Source of the DNA: Allomyces arbusculus
Taxonomy: Eukaryota; Blastocladiomycota; Blastocladiomycetes; Blastocladiales; Blastocladiaceae
Length of the DNA: 64,000 nucleotides
Assembly (NCBI GenBank): GCA_027604705.1
Contig: JADHYV010000003.1
Location: forward strand, 372,001 to 436,000
Direction: 5' to 3'
Made by a program: the position numbers and the translations under genes. Below, piece by piece: positions 33,828-46,033 of the stretch; within the stretch, counting starts at the first letter, position 1, and each line of letters begins with the position of its first letter. Below the pieces are notes generated by a model that saw only the letters and a list, made by a program, of their open reading frames with translations, searched no databases and was not told the origin of the DNA.

Positions 33828-34483
33828 GCTATTGCAGCGCAATCGAGAAAAGAACAGGGTCGTGAATTACAGTTGTCGCAAATTCCAGAGGCACCGTCGA
33901 CAATCTCCATGGTCGTGCGCTGCGCCGGCCCATGACCGTCCGCTTGGCCTCGGAGGGCCAATAATGAACGGTCCGGAGTCAATGCGGGAGCTCGTAATTA
34001 CGTGTTGCAGTCGGTTTTGCTGGTCTGGTCGAATTGATTTCGTCGGTGCCTCGTCGGAGCTGGGACGCGGTGGCAGGGCGCGAGCAGGGGGTTGGGTAGA
34101 GGTTCAGCGCGGCCAAGAGTCGTCGTCCACAGCTGGTATCGTGCAGCAGGAAGCCATGGTGGAGGCGGGAGGACAGGTATTTATGGCAACGAGGAGAAAG
34201 ACGTTGGCAGGCCGCCGCTGACACGATGGCCCTGCGGTGGGAACTTGGGCAGGGACAGCTTGAACAGCACATGATGCCTTTGAGAGTCTTTGATGTCCAT
34301 GGCAGGCTGGCCGCCAGTGACCTCACCGCTCCTAATTCACCCGATACTGTCCGGAAATTTCCTGCCCCAAGGCTTGTGGCCAGTGGGACTTAGCCGTGGG
34401 CCGGCTCATGTTGCTCTTTCTCCCCATCCATTTTGCACCACCAAGTTACCAACTGTCAACAACTCGGCGAGCCATCCAACACC
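33828..34483. other. Divergent promoter region of NC2-beta and acetyl-CoA acetyltransferase
   Basis: 656 nt between two start codons on opposite strands. No strong TATA box near either start; an ATAAATA-like stretch lies near 34178. No ORF with domain signal was seen. Confidence 0.55.
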
Positions 34484-36029
34484 ATGATTCGCACGTCTAT
34501 CCGCCAGTTCTCGACCTCGACGGCGACCCTCAAGGTCCGGCACGCGCCCCGATGCCGATGCGACGGGCATCTCCAGGCATCCTGCTCAATCCATGGCTAT
34601 TCCGCCCATATTCTGGCCATCTTCGACTGATAGCCGTCAATGTGCTGCTCGCGACCTGTGCGCTGCTTCGCGACCTGTAGAACAAGGTCGTGATTGTGGG
34701 TGCCGCGCGCACGCCCGTCGCGCTCTTTAACGGCTCGCTCGCCAAGCTGACGGCGCCGCAACTCGGTGCTGTCGCCATCAAGGGCGCGATTGAGAAGGCG
34801 GGTATCAAGCCCGCCGATGTCGAAGAGGTTTATATGGGCAACGTTGTCTCGGCCGGTGCCGGTCAGGCGCCCGCGCGCCAGGCGACGCTGTTTGCGGGTT
34901 GCCCCGAGTCGACCGAGGCCACGACCATCAACAAGGTCTGCGCGTCGGGCATGAAGGGTACGGATTGTCGTTGCGGTGGTGGTGGTGGTGGTAGTGGTGG
35001 TGGTGATGGTGGTGGCTGTTGGTTGCTGTGGTCGGGTGATGCTCATTCCGGTTCATTTTCGCTCCGTCTAGCGATCGCCCTGGCCGCGCAGAGCATTGCT
35101 CTTGGCGACCGCGACGTGATGGTCGCTGGTGGCATGGAGAGCATGTCGAACGTGCCTTTCTACTTCCCGCGCAACGCCAAGTACGGCCACCAGACGGCCA
35201 AGGATGGCATCATCAACGACGGTCTGTGGGACGTCTACAATCAGGTGCACATGGGCAACTGCGCCGAGAACACGGCCAAGGAGCACGGGATCACGCGCGA
35301 GCAAATGGACGCGCACGCTGTCGAGTCGTACAAGCGGTCGGCTGCCGCCTGGGCCAACGGTGTCTTTGCCAACGAGGTCGTGCCCGTGACGGTCGGCGAG
35401 GGCAAGCGCGCCGTCGTTGTCGCCGAGGACGAAGAGTACAAGAACGTCAAGTTTGACAAGATCCCGACGCTGCGCCCGGCGTTTGCCAAGGACGGGTCGG
35501 TCACGGCCGCCAACGCGTCGACGCTCAACGACGGCGCCTCGGCTGTCGTGCTTATGAGTGAGGCCAAGGCCAAGGAGCTCGGTGTGACGCCGCTCGCCGA
35601 GATCATTGCCACGGGCGATGCCGCGACCAAGCCCATCGACTTCCCGGTTGCTCCCGCCCTTGCCGTGCCCGTCGCCCTCAAGAAGGCCGGTCTCACGACC
35701 AAGGACATTAGCCTGTGGGAGTTCAACGAGGCCTTCTCGGTTGTTGCGCTCGCCAACGAGAAGATCCTGGGCCTCAACCCCGAGCAGATCAACATTGCCG
35801 GTGGTGCCGTTTCGCTCGGCCACCCGATCGGCTCGTCGGGCGCGCGTATCGTCGTGACGCTCACTAACCTGCTCAAGTCGGGCCAGTATGGCTGCGCCGC
35901 GATCTGGTACGCTTGTTTGTGCCATTACCCCAGCTGCGCTCACGACGAGACGACTGACCGTAACGTTTCCCACCCATTCGCAGCAACGGCGGTGGTGCCG
36001 CGTCGGCCATTGTCATCCGCAAGCTGTAG
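34484..36029 (+). CDS. ACAT1: Mitochondrial acetyl-CoA C-acetyltransferase (acetoacetyl-CoA thiolase)
   Basis: This thiolase interconverts two acetyl-CoA and acetoacetyl-CoA, serving ketone and isoleucine metabolism in mitochondria. Exons 34484-34534, 34681-34957, 35072-35906 and 35984-36029 encode 402 residues. Exon 1 is only a 17-residue leader, [17 protein letters not shown], which has the Arg/Ser/Thr make-up of a mitochondrial presequence. The body shows the nucleophile segment [17 protein letters not shown] (acyl-enzyme Cys), [47 protein letters not shown] (catalytic His) and the second Cys in [15 protein letters not shown], formed across the last splice. Intron 2 holds a GGT-repeat microsatellite. 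Intron donors are GTCCGG, GTACGG and GTACGC. A cytosolic ERG10-type role cannot be excluded if exon 1 is alternative, but the leader favours mitochondria. Confidence 0.94.
34975..35015 (+). repeat. GGT trinucleotide microsatellite in thiolase intron 2
   Basis: About 41 nt of nearly pure GGT units with two interruptions lie inside the 114-nt intron 34958-35071. Confidence 0.9.
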
Positions 36030-36511
36030 ATATACCTGCCTCCCTCCTCTCTGCTCCCGGAAATACATAAGTAGCTTTGTACCCCTCAGTTATTCCCTTC
36101 CTGCCACGCGGCAATGCACAGCTCGTTAGTCAGGCTCGGCCTACATAGTTCGTGTCGTAGGGACTTGGGTGCGTGGGGTCGCTGCCCCAGACAGCGCTCC
36201 GCGTCAAGAACGTGAAATTTGGTGAGTTCGATGCATTCGGGTGCGCGGCGTGCGTGGTGCTGTTGCAACAGCAGAGCAAATCCACCTACCAACACTCTGC
36301 CAACAAGTCGCCCTCGCACGACAGCAGCTTCAAAGACTTCAACAACGAACACGGCGACTACCCGCAACACGGCCACTGCGACCGTCAGCTATTCGCTCGC
36401 CTTTGTGGTGATCCGTGGCAGTTGTTTCCCGTGTGCACCAGCGGCGCATCGACTTGCACGCTCGGCTGTCATCGGCTCAACCTCACGGCCCAGAAAAGTA
36501 CTGCCAGCACC
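36030..36511. other. Spacer between thiolase and TTC7-like genes
   Basis: 482 nt, tandem orientation. An open frame in the same phase as the next gene extends upstream to 36173, but its composition (Cys/His/Asn-mixed) is unlike the protein body, so I treat it as leader and promoter. Confidence 0.55.
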
Positions 36512-39500
36512 ATGACGACCAACCCGGCCGCGGCCAAGGTCGCCCGCGTCGAGGCCGACATTGCCATGGCACGCCTGCGTGGCGACTATGCCTCGGCCAT
36601 GCCGCCGCTTCTCAAGAAATGGCGAAAGCTCATGGGCTCGCAGTCGACCATTCTCGACGATGTCGTTCAGGCCGAGGCGCTTCTCTACTCGCTGACCGTA
36701 CCGGCATCAACGGCCGCCGCGGTGGTTGCTGCGGGCCCGCTCCCCGCCAGCGCGCCCGGGTCGCTCGTGTCCGGCACGACACAGATGCAAGTCATAAACA
36801 CGGCCGCGCCCATGCTGGCATGGAGGTGGTCCTGGTCCGAACCGGCACCACAAGCCGCGAAATTGCTCGCCGAGCCCGGTCCGAGCCCAAAGGCTGCAGC
36901 CATTCTCGACGACGCGGCCGCGTTGGTGTCGCGCGCGTATGCAACGCTGCTCGAGAACCACCAGGTTGCAGACCGCGCATCGGTCGCAAAAGACACGTTG
37001 CCGAAACCCGAGCGCGACTTGCCGGTGCCGCCACTGACCGACGCAGCACGCGCCGACCTCAAGACGCTCATGGGCTCGTCGCAGCTCTACCTCGAAATTG
37101 TCGCGCTCAAGGCCCACATTCTGCACCTGCGTGGGGCTCGCACCGCGTGCTTGCGCGTCTTGACCAACGAGCTCGAACTTCCCCCAAGCTCAACGGTCGC
37201 CGACTATGAGTTGCAGCTGCGTGGCATGGGGATTGTGTACCTGATCAAGGCACTCGTCCTGAAAGCCGACTGCCTGCACGCCGAGGCCATGGCGCCTGCA
37301 GCGGCACCGGAAGACCGCGTTCTGCCATCAGCCGACGCGTGTGTTGTCGAACGCGACGCGTGCCTGCGCTATCTCCTGCACCTGTTCCCATCGACACCGG
37401 TCCCAAGCAGCGGCGGCGACCCGTTCAATGACGTGTCGATCCCGCTGCCGTCGGCAGGCCAGTGGCTCCCGTTTGGGTCCCCCGTCGAACCGTCGCTTCT
37501 TGCATCGGCGCACTGGCACGACGTGCTCGCACAGGGCCTGTTCATGGGCACCATGACCTGGCTGCAGGCGTGGATGGAGCGGATCGTGCACGACCGCGAA
37601 GCGAGCTCGCCGACGTCTGCCGCACCCGCCACCGCAACCGGGCCCAACGCGGCCGTGTCGCTCATCGCGTCGCTCCCGTTCCCGGCACTCACGTTCCAGA
37701 CGCTCGATTTCGTCCGCGCCTACTTTGCCGCAATTCCCGCCGCGAGCCGCGCCGACGCGCCGCAATGTATCCTGCTCGCGCAATGGGCGATTCGGTTCCT
37801 CGTGATCTGGTCGAACGTGGTCCTGCAAATCACGACGGGACAGAGCCCCGGCGCTGGTGCAGGTCTGCCCGCGAATGTGTTTAGCGCATTGCCCAACACA
37901 CTCTACGTCGACTATGTCCCGCTGACGACCGCGGCTGTCGGGCCCACGTCGAGTGGGGCCGGTGCCGGGAATTTGGGCGGGTACCTGGCCAACAGCCTTC
38001 TCGAAGAACTCGAGAGTTTGTTTGCCGCGTGGTACGGCGCGATTGTGGCCGTCTACCCGTTCCCGCGCGCCGGGATCACGGATTTGCCCCCGCCGCATGT
38101 GAACAAGCTCATGGAAGAGCTTGCGGCCACTCTCGAGTGGAGTGACGAGATGACGGCGATCAAGCCGTCGTCGATTCGGGTTCGTGTTGGGATCGCTCTC
38201 CGCTCCGTCTCATACGCCATACTGACCCTCACTCGAACCCATAGCTGCTCGAAAACACGCTGAGCCACACGTTTCACTCGCTCCTTTGCCTGCGCGTCCT
38301 GTCGATGACGCATTTCAGCACCGGCGGCGTGCCCATGGGCCTGACACTGCTGCGCCGGTACATGGAAATCGCCAAGGAACAGTTTCTCGACCCGGACATG
38401 CGCGTCTACGAACCGCTCATGTTCCCACAGCGGCACGCGCGCCTTGTCCAGCTCTACGACGCGATTGGGCTCGGGCGCGACTCGATGTTTGTGCACCGGT
38501 GCGACTCGGTCGACGATTATGCGGCGTTACTTGTGGACGGATCGCAGAAGCTGGCCGAGTGCAATGAGGTACCGAAGTTTCTCGGGTCGATGTTCGACGT
38601 TTGGCTCAGACGACTAATGATGGTCGAGCGCGCGCTAGTTGGATCAAGCACTCGACATTGCGCGACATGCTCGGACCCTCGTCGATTTCAAGCCGGCACC
38701 GTCGTGGAAGGTCGTGTGCCGGATCTACGACAACTTGGCGACGCTTCTCGGCCTGTCGGCGCTGAAATGTACCGACGTCCCTATTCTTGTCGCGTTGCGA
38801 ACCCAACGTCTCACCTCAATTGGCACTCCTCTCCAGGCTTCCATGGGCCGAAACGGCAAGCGATGCAAGACGAGGCTGTGGCGCTGCTGCAGCAGTCGTA
38901 CGCGCTCGACACCAAGTCGTATCGCATGCACTACCAGCTCGCTCTCATATACGCTGACCGCAGCCAGATCCCCCAGGCCAAGGCGCAGGTCAAGCTCGCA
39001 CTCAAGAGCAACCGTGCGCATATTCCCGCGTGGCACCTGCTCGTCCTGCTCCTGACGGCCTCGTCGGACCTCGAGGGGGCCATTAAGCTCGCAGAGCTCG
39101 GCGTGCGAGAGTGCGTCATGCACCACGTGCCCGCCATTGCCACGATCAATGTGGCAAACAACGATGACGACGCTGGTCTTGTCGTCGGTGCAGGTGCCGC
39201 CAACACCGCAGCCACGCGACTCCGGTCGGTCACGTTCGACCACCTTGCCGCGCTTGCGCGCGACCAGCAGCTCAACCAGACGTGGTCGCCCGCCGAGTAC
39301 GACGAGCTCGTGTCGGCTCTCATCGACTTGAAGCTGACTCAGTCGCGCATTCTCGAACGCGTGCGCGGCACCGAGGCCGCCGTCGCCGTTGTCCAGGAAC
39401 TGTTCCGCTGGTACAAGCTCCTGTTTGACGAGGACGTGCTCGTGCAGGACATGAGCCGGCTGCGGTCCGAGTCGGTTCGGTCGACCACGTCTGGGTGGTC

Positions 39501-40618
39501 ACTCTCAACCATGGCCGCAGGCGGATCGCCGCTGTCGGGCGCCGTGCACGTGCGGCTCAAGCAGCGCCGCAAGCGCACGATGCTGACGGCCGCACTCCTA
39601 AATGGCGCCGAAGCTGTCCCCGGCGGCGACGACGCGCCGGACGTGCCCGGTAACGTGCGCCCGTCGTTTGCGACCAATACCGCGTCGGGGACCAACACGC
39701 CCGTCCTCCGGCGGTCGCTCGAGAGCAATCCGGCCCTAGCCGCCGTCGCCAACGACAGACCGCGCAACGACTCGTCGACATCCTTGTCCTCGCTGCCATC
39801 GGAGGGCGGCGAAGGGTCGCTGTCAGGTGCACTCCTGTCGACTCGCCGCACGCATATTCTCGCGCGCCTCTGGCTCCGGCTCGGGCAGATTTTTGGCGGT
39901 GCGGGACAACTCGCCGAGGCGCGCAAGGCATTGCGCGAGGCCGAGGCTCTCATTCCAGGCCATACCCCTGCGGCGTCTCCGACGGCGTCGAGTTCCGGTG
40001 CCGGCGTCCTCTCGCCCGGGCGCGGGACCGCGTCGCCGACCCCCGGCGCGTCGCCGCGCGTGCAGGGTTTGGCGGCGCCGTTAAATGGTGCTGCGGCCGC
40101 TGCTGCCGCCGCGCACCCGGTCGTGGGCCAGCCCCGGTCGGCCATGGCCGTGGCGTTTGCGAATATGGGACCCGATTCATTGCAGGACCACGTGTGGTGC
40201 GAGCTCGCGGCGCTGCAGTACGCGACGGGGAGTACCGACCAGGCGATGACGTTGTGGCACCGCACGCTGGCGAATAGTCCGCATCATGTGGATGCGCTAT
40301 TGGGGCTCGCCAAGGCGCATTTCGAGAATGGCCGGTCGCATGAAGCCGAGTTAATCCTGGACGACTTGTGCCAGCATAGCGGGTACAAGTCGGTCGATGC
40401 GTGGTGCGTTTGGTTTCGTCGACTTATTGGCATGATGCGGACAGGAACTGACTCTGGTTGGCTTGCATTCCAGGTACTACTACGGCAAGATTTGCAAAGA
40501 GCAGGGCAAGTTCGACTTGGCGCTCAAGTCGTTCCGCACGGCGCTCGACCTCGAGCGCATTGAGCCGATTCAGCCGTACTCAGACTTGCCGAGGTTGAGT
40601 CTCGTCACCATGCTCTGA
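36512..40618 (+). CDS. TTC7: TTC7-like tetratricopeptide protein (PI4-kinase complex scaffold)
   Basis: TTC7 (yeast Ypp1 is the counterpart) anchors the type III PI4-kinase at the plasma membrane together with EFR3. Exons 36512-38179, 38245-38568, 38639-38768, 38837-40403 and 40474-40618 encode 1,277 residues. TPR-like helix pairs are clear at LDQALDIARHARTLVDFKP, MQDEAVALLQQSYALD, SYRMHYQLALIYADRSQIPQ and, at the end, YYYGKICKEQGKFDLALKSF then TALDLERIEPIQPYSDLPRL, which matches the family's closing signature (TALELE..P..PFS..PR). A Ser/Ala/Pro-rich loop (about residues 850-1050) is low complexity. All joins are in phase; introns are 65-70 nt and have CTAAT or CTGAC branch-like boxes. The call rests mainly on the C-terminal signature and size. 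Confidence 0.78.
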
Positions 40619-41025
40619 TTCCGTTCCTTCGTGGCCCGTGGAGGACTGATCGTGCCATTTTTCGATTTTTTTTGTTTTGTTTCTTTGTTCGTTGTTGCTG
40701 GACTCGCCGCTGCATCCCCGTGGCCAATTTTCGAACCCTTCTCTTTTCCGCTCGGATCGCGCTGTAATTGGACCCGCGTCGCTCGTGCTATCGCAGTTGG
40801 ATCTGCCTGCGAATTGTGACATCTCGCGACATGCTGCGAGCAGTGAATCTACCCTAAACCTACGTTGTGGCCAACTTGCGCTTGAGCAACCTGCATGTGG
40901 GATCACCTGGCTCTCGTAAACACCTCCACCGCGCCGCTCGCCAGAGTCTCGCACATTGTTGGAAATCACATTCACGACGATCAGCACCTGCCACGTTCGC
41001 CCGCCCCGCGACTTGCTGCAACACC
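40619..41025. other. Spacer between TTC7-like gene and ATP synthase subunit e gene
   Basis: 407 nt with a T-rich stretch at about 40655-40690 just after the TTC7-like stop, which may serve 3' end formation. No other gene seen. Confidence 0.55.
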
Positions 41026-41361
41026 ATGTCCGCCCCCGCCGCTGCCGCTGCCGCCACCGCCACGACCTCGCCCGTCTTCCGGTCGTGGCTCCTGTGGTCG
41101 GCGCTCGGCGCCGGCGCCGCCTACGGCTTCTTCCGCGACGCCTCGCTCAAGTCGGCTGCCGCGCACAAGCACGCCGTCGAGACCAAGGACCGCGAGGTCG
41201 CGCACTTCAACGCGGCGCGTGCGGCCTACGCTGCGCAGAAGGCCGCCGAGGCCAACAAGGGCGCGCCGGCCACGGGCATCGTCTCGGACCCGGACTCGCC
41301 CGACTTTGATCTCGAGAAGCTGATCCTGCACTACGCTGGCGAGACCGAGGCGAAGCACTAA
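41026..41361 (+). CDS. TIM11: Mitochondrial F1Fo ATP synthase subunit e
   Basis: Subunit e is a small inner-membrane protein needed for ATP synthase dimers and cristae shape. A single exon encodes 111 residues from the ATG at 41026 (MSAPAAAAAATATTSPVF). One membrane helix (about residues 19-36, SWLLWSALGAGAAYGFFRD) holds the family's GxxxG dimer motif at Gly30 and Gly34. A charged coiled-coil-like stretch and the C-terminal VSDPDSPDFDLEKLILHYAG, close to the family's SDPxDPxFDLEK end, complete it. The Ala-rich head is longer than in yeast. The frame is open further upstream, but the ATG has a good context (ACCATGTCC) and position. Confidence 0.88.
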   Translation: MSAPAAAAAATATTSPVFRSWLLWSALGAGAAYGFFRDASLKSAAAHKHAVETKDREVAHFNAARAAYAAQKAAEANKGAPATGIVSDPDSPDFDLEKLILHYAGETEAKH

Positions 41362-42079
41362 ATCTTCCATCGCGTGCCGTGTGGAGGGAGGTGGGCTGGG
41401 GGGCCGCTGTACACGATGGCGCGTGGAGGGATTGTGCGGGTGATGCGCGTGGTGGCGAGACCTTTTTGACCGTTTGCGTTTGATTGAGGTATGGAGGGCG
41501 GAATGCACGCCGGCCCGCTCCTCGATCGCGGCGTGCTCGGCTGTGACTGCATCTGGCGCGCACAGAGACTGACGTGTTGTTGTCGACGCTGAACAGAAAT
41601 CGCCACCGCCGCTGTTGCCGCGTTGTTCCGCTCGTCGTCGTCGTGTCCCGATCCGTAGCATTGTCATTATAGTACCCTTTGATCGTTTGGGCATGGTCGT
41701 CGCGAGCGCATCGTTGAACGTGACAATGCGCACCCGTTCGCGTCCACCTTGAGCTCACCTGTCAATCAAACGAGAGTCCTTTGCGTGAATCTGCATTTCC
41801 GCTTCGCGACAATCGCCCTGACCATTCGGAGCAGACGAAACGGTCTGATTGAATGTACTGACAGTGCTTGGCGAGAGAGCTGGGCCACGTTTTCAACGCA
41901 GCTTCAGGGAGCAGGGAGTTGTCACAGCCAAGCTGGATTTATCAAATTCACATCTCAAACCAAACCAAACCGATCCGAACTCGAACAGCAAAGAACGCAC
42001 AATCAAATATCAAAACAAGACACCCCGTTTTCCGTTTTGCACGACTACCCACGCATACACGCCCTCTCCGAACCGGTTG
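41362..42079. other. Convergent spacer between ATP synthase subunit e and NOP7 genes
   Basis: 718 nt between two stop codons on opposite strands. The right half (41760-42060) is AT-richer. Overlapping frames in the left half run antisense to UTR sequence and show no domain. Confidence 0.55.
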
Positions 42080-44191
42080 TTACTGGGTCCGTGCCTTCTT
42101 GGCCATCTTGGCCCCCGTCGCCGACGCGGCCGGTGCCGCCTTGTCGCTCTTGGCTGCCGAGATCATAGCCTTCTTGCGCTTGAGGTTCTTGATTTCGTCC
42201 TGCTTCTTCTGCTCGGTGCGTTTGATCGCCTCAAACAGCTTTTTGTCCTTGTTCGACATCATGAGCTTGGCCATGGCTAACCGGTCGGCCTCCTCCTGCG
42301 CGGCCTTGGCCTTGGCTTTTTGCGCAGCAGTCGGCTTCTTGATGGCAGGTGCCGCGGCGGGCTTCTTGGCCTTCTTGGGCTCCTCGACCTCCATCGCGTC
42401 CTCGTCGTCGTCCGAGTCGGCGTCGTCCTCATCTTCGTCCTCCTCGTCTTCCTCTTCCTCGTCCGAGTCAGCGAGCGCCGCGTCCTCCTCGACCATTTCG
42501 TGCGCCTCGACCTCCTCGTCGTCCGACAACGCCGGGTTGTACTCGAGCGGCGAAGTCTCGTCGACAAACGGCGACAAATGTGGCGGCAGCGAATCACCCG
42601 GCGCGTATCCCGTCCCGTGCTCCGTACCCGCGACCAGCAGCAACTTGCCGGCGTTCACGCAATCAAACACCCACTGCGGCTGGACAAACACGCGGCGCGG
42701 CAAATTCGCCACACTCTCCGGCAAACTCGGGCGATCGACCAAGTGGTGCGTAATGCGCGGATCGTCCGCGGCCACGGGGGACCCGGCACCAAGGACCGCG
42801 TCCCAGCCGACGGTGGCGCCAAACGCGCGCAGGACAAACTCGACGGCCGACCGCGGGACTTCGCGCGAAATGTAGAAGACGAGGCTCGAGAAAAGCGACT
42901 GCTTCGAGGACAGTGTGCGCGAGAGCGCCGAGTAGGTCACGAGCGGCTTCGAGTGGATGTCGCCCTCCTCGCCGGCAGCGGCCCCGTCTGCGTCCATGGC
43001 CTCGTCAAAGTCCTCGGCGACGGGTTCGTCAGCGTCGTCGGGGGTGGCTTCGGCCATGGTCACGTCGTCGCCATCGGTGTCCTTGATCGACGCGATTTTC
43101 GACTTGAGCGACTTGAGCCGCTTCTTGTCCTCGGCCGACAGCTTGGGCGCCGAAGCCGCGGCAGCCTGTGCCGCTGATGGTGCGGCGTCCTTGGCGTCGC
43201 CGGCGCTCTCGAGCGTCAGCGCATCGAGCCCTGCGGCACCGGCATCCTTGGCAGCATCGAGCGCCGGTGGGTACTTAAGGTTGAGTTCCGAGTAGAGCCG
43301 GAACATGACGAACCCGAGCAGCGTGTCGTAGAGCTGCAGGAACGTGTGCATGACCTTGAAGTCCACGTCGGTCGGGACGGTCTGCGAGAATTGGTGCGGC
43401 ACAATCCAGGTAATGGGTTGGCCCTTGATCTCCACCTGGTAGTAGATGCCCTTGATGGAGATGAAGGTCTTGCGCAGGCACCGCGCCTGGATCACGTAGT
43501 GCAAAAACTCGGCCGACTTGCGCTGGCAGCTCTCAATCAGATCCTTTTTCAGGACGTTGGTCGAGGGCATGGTCGCGAAGAGGAAGATCATGGAGAGGGC
43601 GTCGTCGAGGTCGCGCAACGCGTCGGTGAAGGTCGGGTACCTGTGGCGGGTGAAAATGGATGAGGCTGGTTCCGTTCAGCGGCAAGGAAGAACGGCCAAC
43701 GTACCGTTCGCGAATCAAATGGTCAAACGTAAAGACTGGCTTGTTCTCCTCGAGCGCCTCGGCCGTCGACCACTGGCGTTTGGTCAAGAGGCGTGCCATC
43801 TTGCGCGCAAAAATCTTCCATTCGCGGAACTTGGCGAGCAGCGGCTCGTGCAGCAAGTACTGGATGTCCTTGCGGTAGTACCATGTCGTTGGCGCCGTCG
43901 ACCCCTTGTTAACCTTCTTTTTGTTGGCGGGCTCGCGCGGGTAGATACCCTTGAGAATGCAGAGACGGCTACGAGAACGGCACGCCAAGTGTCAGCGATG
44001 TTTGCTCGCGATTGGATGGTACAGCCACCAGAGGGAGCCCTCCACCCGATGGATGCGGTCGTGCGGTCGTATGCGGAGCAGAATACCGACCGGAAGTCCT
44101 TGAGCGAGATTTGCAGCTTCTTGAGCGCCTGGCGGCGACTAATGTAGTTCTTGACGGCGCCCGTCGTGCCCTTCTTCTTGATCTTGCCCAT
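42080..44191 (-). CDS. NOP7: Pescadillo / NOP7 ribosome biogenesis factor
   Basis: This nucleolar protein works in the PeBoW (Nop7-Erb1-Ytm1) complex for 27S pre-rRNA processing and 60S assembly. Exons 44091-44191, 43705-43968 and 42080-43640 encode 641 residues. The N-terminal pescadillo domain is strongly conserved: [38 protein letters not shown] across the first splice, [40 protein letters not shown] across the second, and [25 protein letters not shown] domain follows (about residues 375-470, ending [19 protein letters not shown] with its conserved Trp). A long Asp/Glu tract and a Lys/Ala-rich helical tail finish the protein. Introns: GTCGGT..TAG (122 nt) and GTACGT..CAG (64 nt). It is divergent from the carrier-like gene, 379 nt away. 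Confidence 0.95.
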
Positions 44192-44570
44192 GGTTGCAGC
44201 GGTGTGGGGGTTCGAATTGGTCGTCGACTGGCCAAGCTGGTCCGCTTGTGCAGGGTCGTCTGGATGGTGGTGCTGGTGTGCAATGGCGCGAACAGGCGAG
44301 CGGAGGAAGCGTGCGTCCTGATCAGGTGCATCGGCGTGACCCGTCGCAGCTGTACGTGTGACGTGGTGCGGGACCGGATGCAGGAGACACGTGACCGTGA
44401 TCTGCGCCACTGCGTGGCCGAGATCGCTCTTGTTGGCCGCCAATGTACGACTTGACCAACCTCGGCCTCCACACCCTGCCGTCCGCGATCCTTTCCAGCA
44501 CGAGCCCGGGCACGGCGCACCTGTTGGCCGCGACGCCCCGCAACTTCCAGCACTGCCGCGCCCACGCACC
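44192..44570. other. Short bidirectional promoter, NOP7 / carrier-like gene
   Basis: 379 nt between two opposite start codons. No TATA box was noticed; GC-rich. Likely shared promoter. Confidence 0.55.
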
Positions 44571-45932
44571 ATGGTGCTCGACTCGTGGGTGCTCGAGCCG
44601 CAGCCGCACCACGGCACCCCACCACGCTCAAGGACCACGACCGCGGCCTTGCGCCGCAGTGACGACGATATGGAACGACCACACCATGAACATGACGGCG
44701 ACAGCGACCCACTTCACTCGGCCGACGAGCTCGACGACGATCCCGCCATACGCACCTGGGAGCGCCAAAAGCGACTGGCCGACGCGCAGCAGAACATCTT
44801 GTCGGATCTCGGCCTCTCATTTACGAGCGATGCGCCAGGTAGCTCAAAGTGACCGAGGATTGTGCTGTTCGAATGATGGTTGAGCTGACCAGTGCGACTA
44901 GATGATGTCCCGCCCACGCCGGTCCCGCTCGCGCGCACGCTGCAAAGCATGACCTTGTTCGCGCACGATCTGGGTCTGTGGCCGCTCGACACGATGCGGC
45001 TTCGCGTGACCGTGTGGCAGCAGGTGCGTCATATACCCGCCATCGACAGCGTATCCCTTGCTTTCAGCTGACGTTCTCGCCTGTCGGACATAGCCCTCGC
45101 TCATGACCATCATCCGGTCCGGCCGAATTGCCGAAGAAGGCCCTGGGTACCCGTGGGCCGGGTACCTCGAATCCATGCTGCTCCCCATCGCCGCGCGCGG
45201 CGTCCAACGTGCCTTCGACTCGCTCGTCCCCGCTGCCCTCAACCCGGCAACCGCGCAATCACCCAGCCCCCGGTCCCCTTGCCCCGCAGCCCTCGCGCGC
45301 CGCGTCCAGCGTTACTTGGCTGCCGCCACGACCCTCATCACCGACGTGTCTGTGAAGTACATCGTCTTTCCGATCCGCCATGCGGCGCTGATGCGGCAAA
45401 TCTCACTCACGCCGTGGTCGTTCCCGAGCGTCGTTGCATACTGCCGGTACTTGGTCGCGCCCTGGGCCACGTCCAACATGTTCAGTGCGCGCGTGCCGGA
45501 TGCGCACCTGTTCATCGCGCACTCGGCGCTGGATGTGGTCGAGAGCTCGACACAGGCGGCGGTGCGCGCTTGGATGCGGCGGTACGTGACGCGTGGCAGG
45601 AGTGGAGCGAGCAGCGAGAACGGGGAGGTGGAGGCGCCGCTCTCGTATGCGCTGATGGAGGGGTTCATTCCGCGGCTCGCGTCGCGGTTGATAGTACATG
45701 GGCCGCGGTGTGCGCTGTTGCGGCACCAACTGGGGCTCGCGAGGCTCTCGCCGATCCGGTTGTACGCGGGGATCGAGCCGTTTATGCTGGCCGAGATTTT
45801 ATTGGTGCGTGTTGCATGGCTGATGGATTCGTTTGGAGTGAGATGGCTGACTGACGCTTCTCGACCTCTACCTAGGACTGGTACCTAATCGAGCTTGTCG
45901 CGCAAGTCCAGAAACGCATCTCGCGCCCGTAG
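44571..45932 (+). CDS. Divergent mitochondrial carrier-family protein (possibly Ugo1/SLC25A46-like)
   Basis: Exons 44571-44838, 44902-45023, 45094-45804 and 45876-45932 encode 385 residues. An acidic, His/Asp-rich head (1-89) precedes VPLARTLQSMTLFAHDLGLW and PLDTMRLRV, a good P-x-D-x-x-R carrier signature (Pro117, Asp119, Arg122). A segment EEGPGYPWAGYLESMLLPIA resembles the matrix-helix and even-helix part of a carrier repeat. Later repeats keep the helix pattern but weak signatures (VFPIRHAALMRQ; LYAGIEPFMLAEILLDWYLI at the end). A long hydrophilic head with degenerate later repeats is typical of outer-membrane carriers involved in mitochondrial fusion, but I cannot separate that from other divergent carriers. 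Splices: GTAGCT, GTGCGT, GTGCGT; the joins are in phase, and the second acceptor avoids an in-frame stop. Confidence 0.6.
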
Positions 45933-46033
45933 CGTAAGCGGCGTCGAGCTGTATGTTCATTGTGTACCATACCCCCGAAATGAGAAATCACGGAGCGACC
46001 AGTGTGCTATATTCTCTCCACCATCAACTTGCA

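Noticed and set aside
35068-35973. 301-codon open frame antisense to the thiolase
   Set aside because: Shadow of a conserved gene on the other strand; composition Arg/Gly/Val-rich with no motif.
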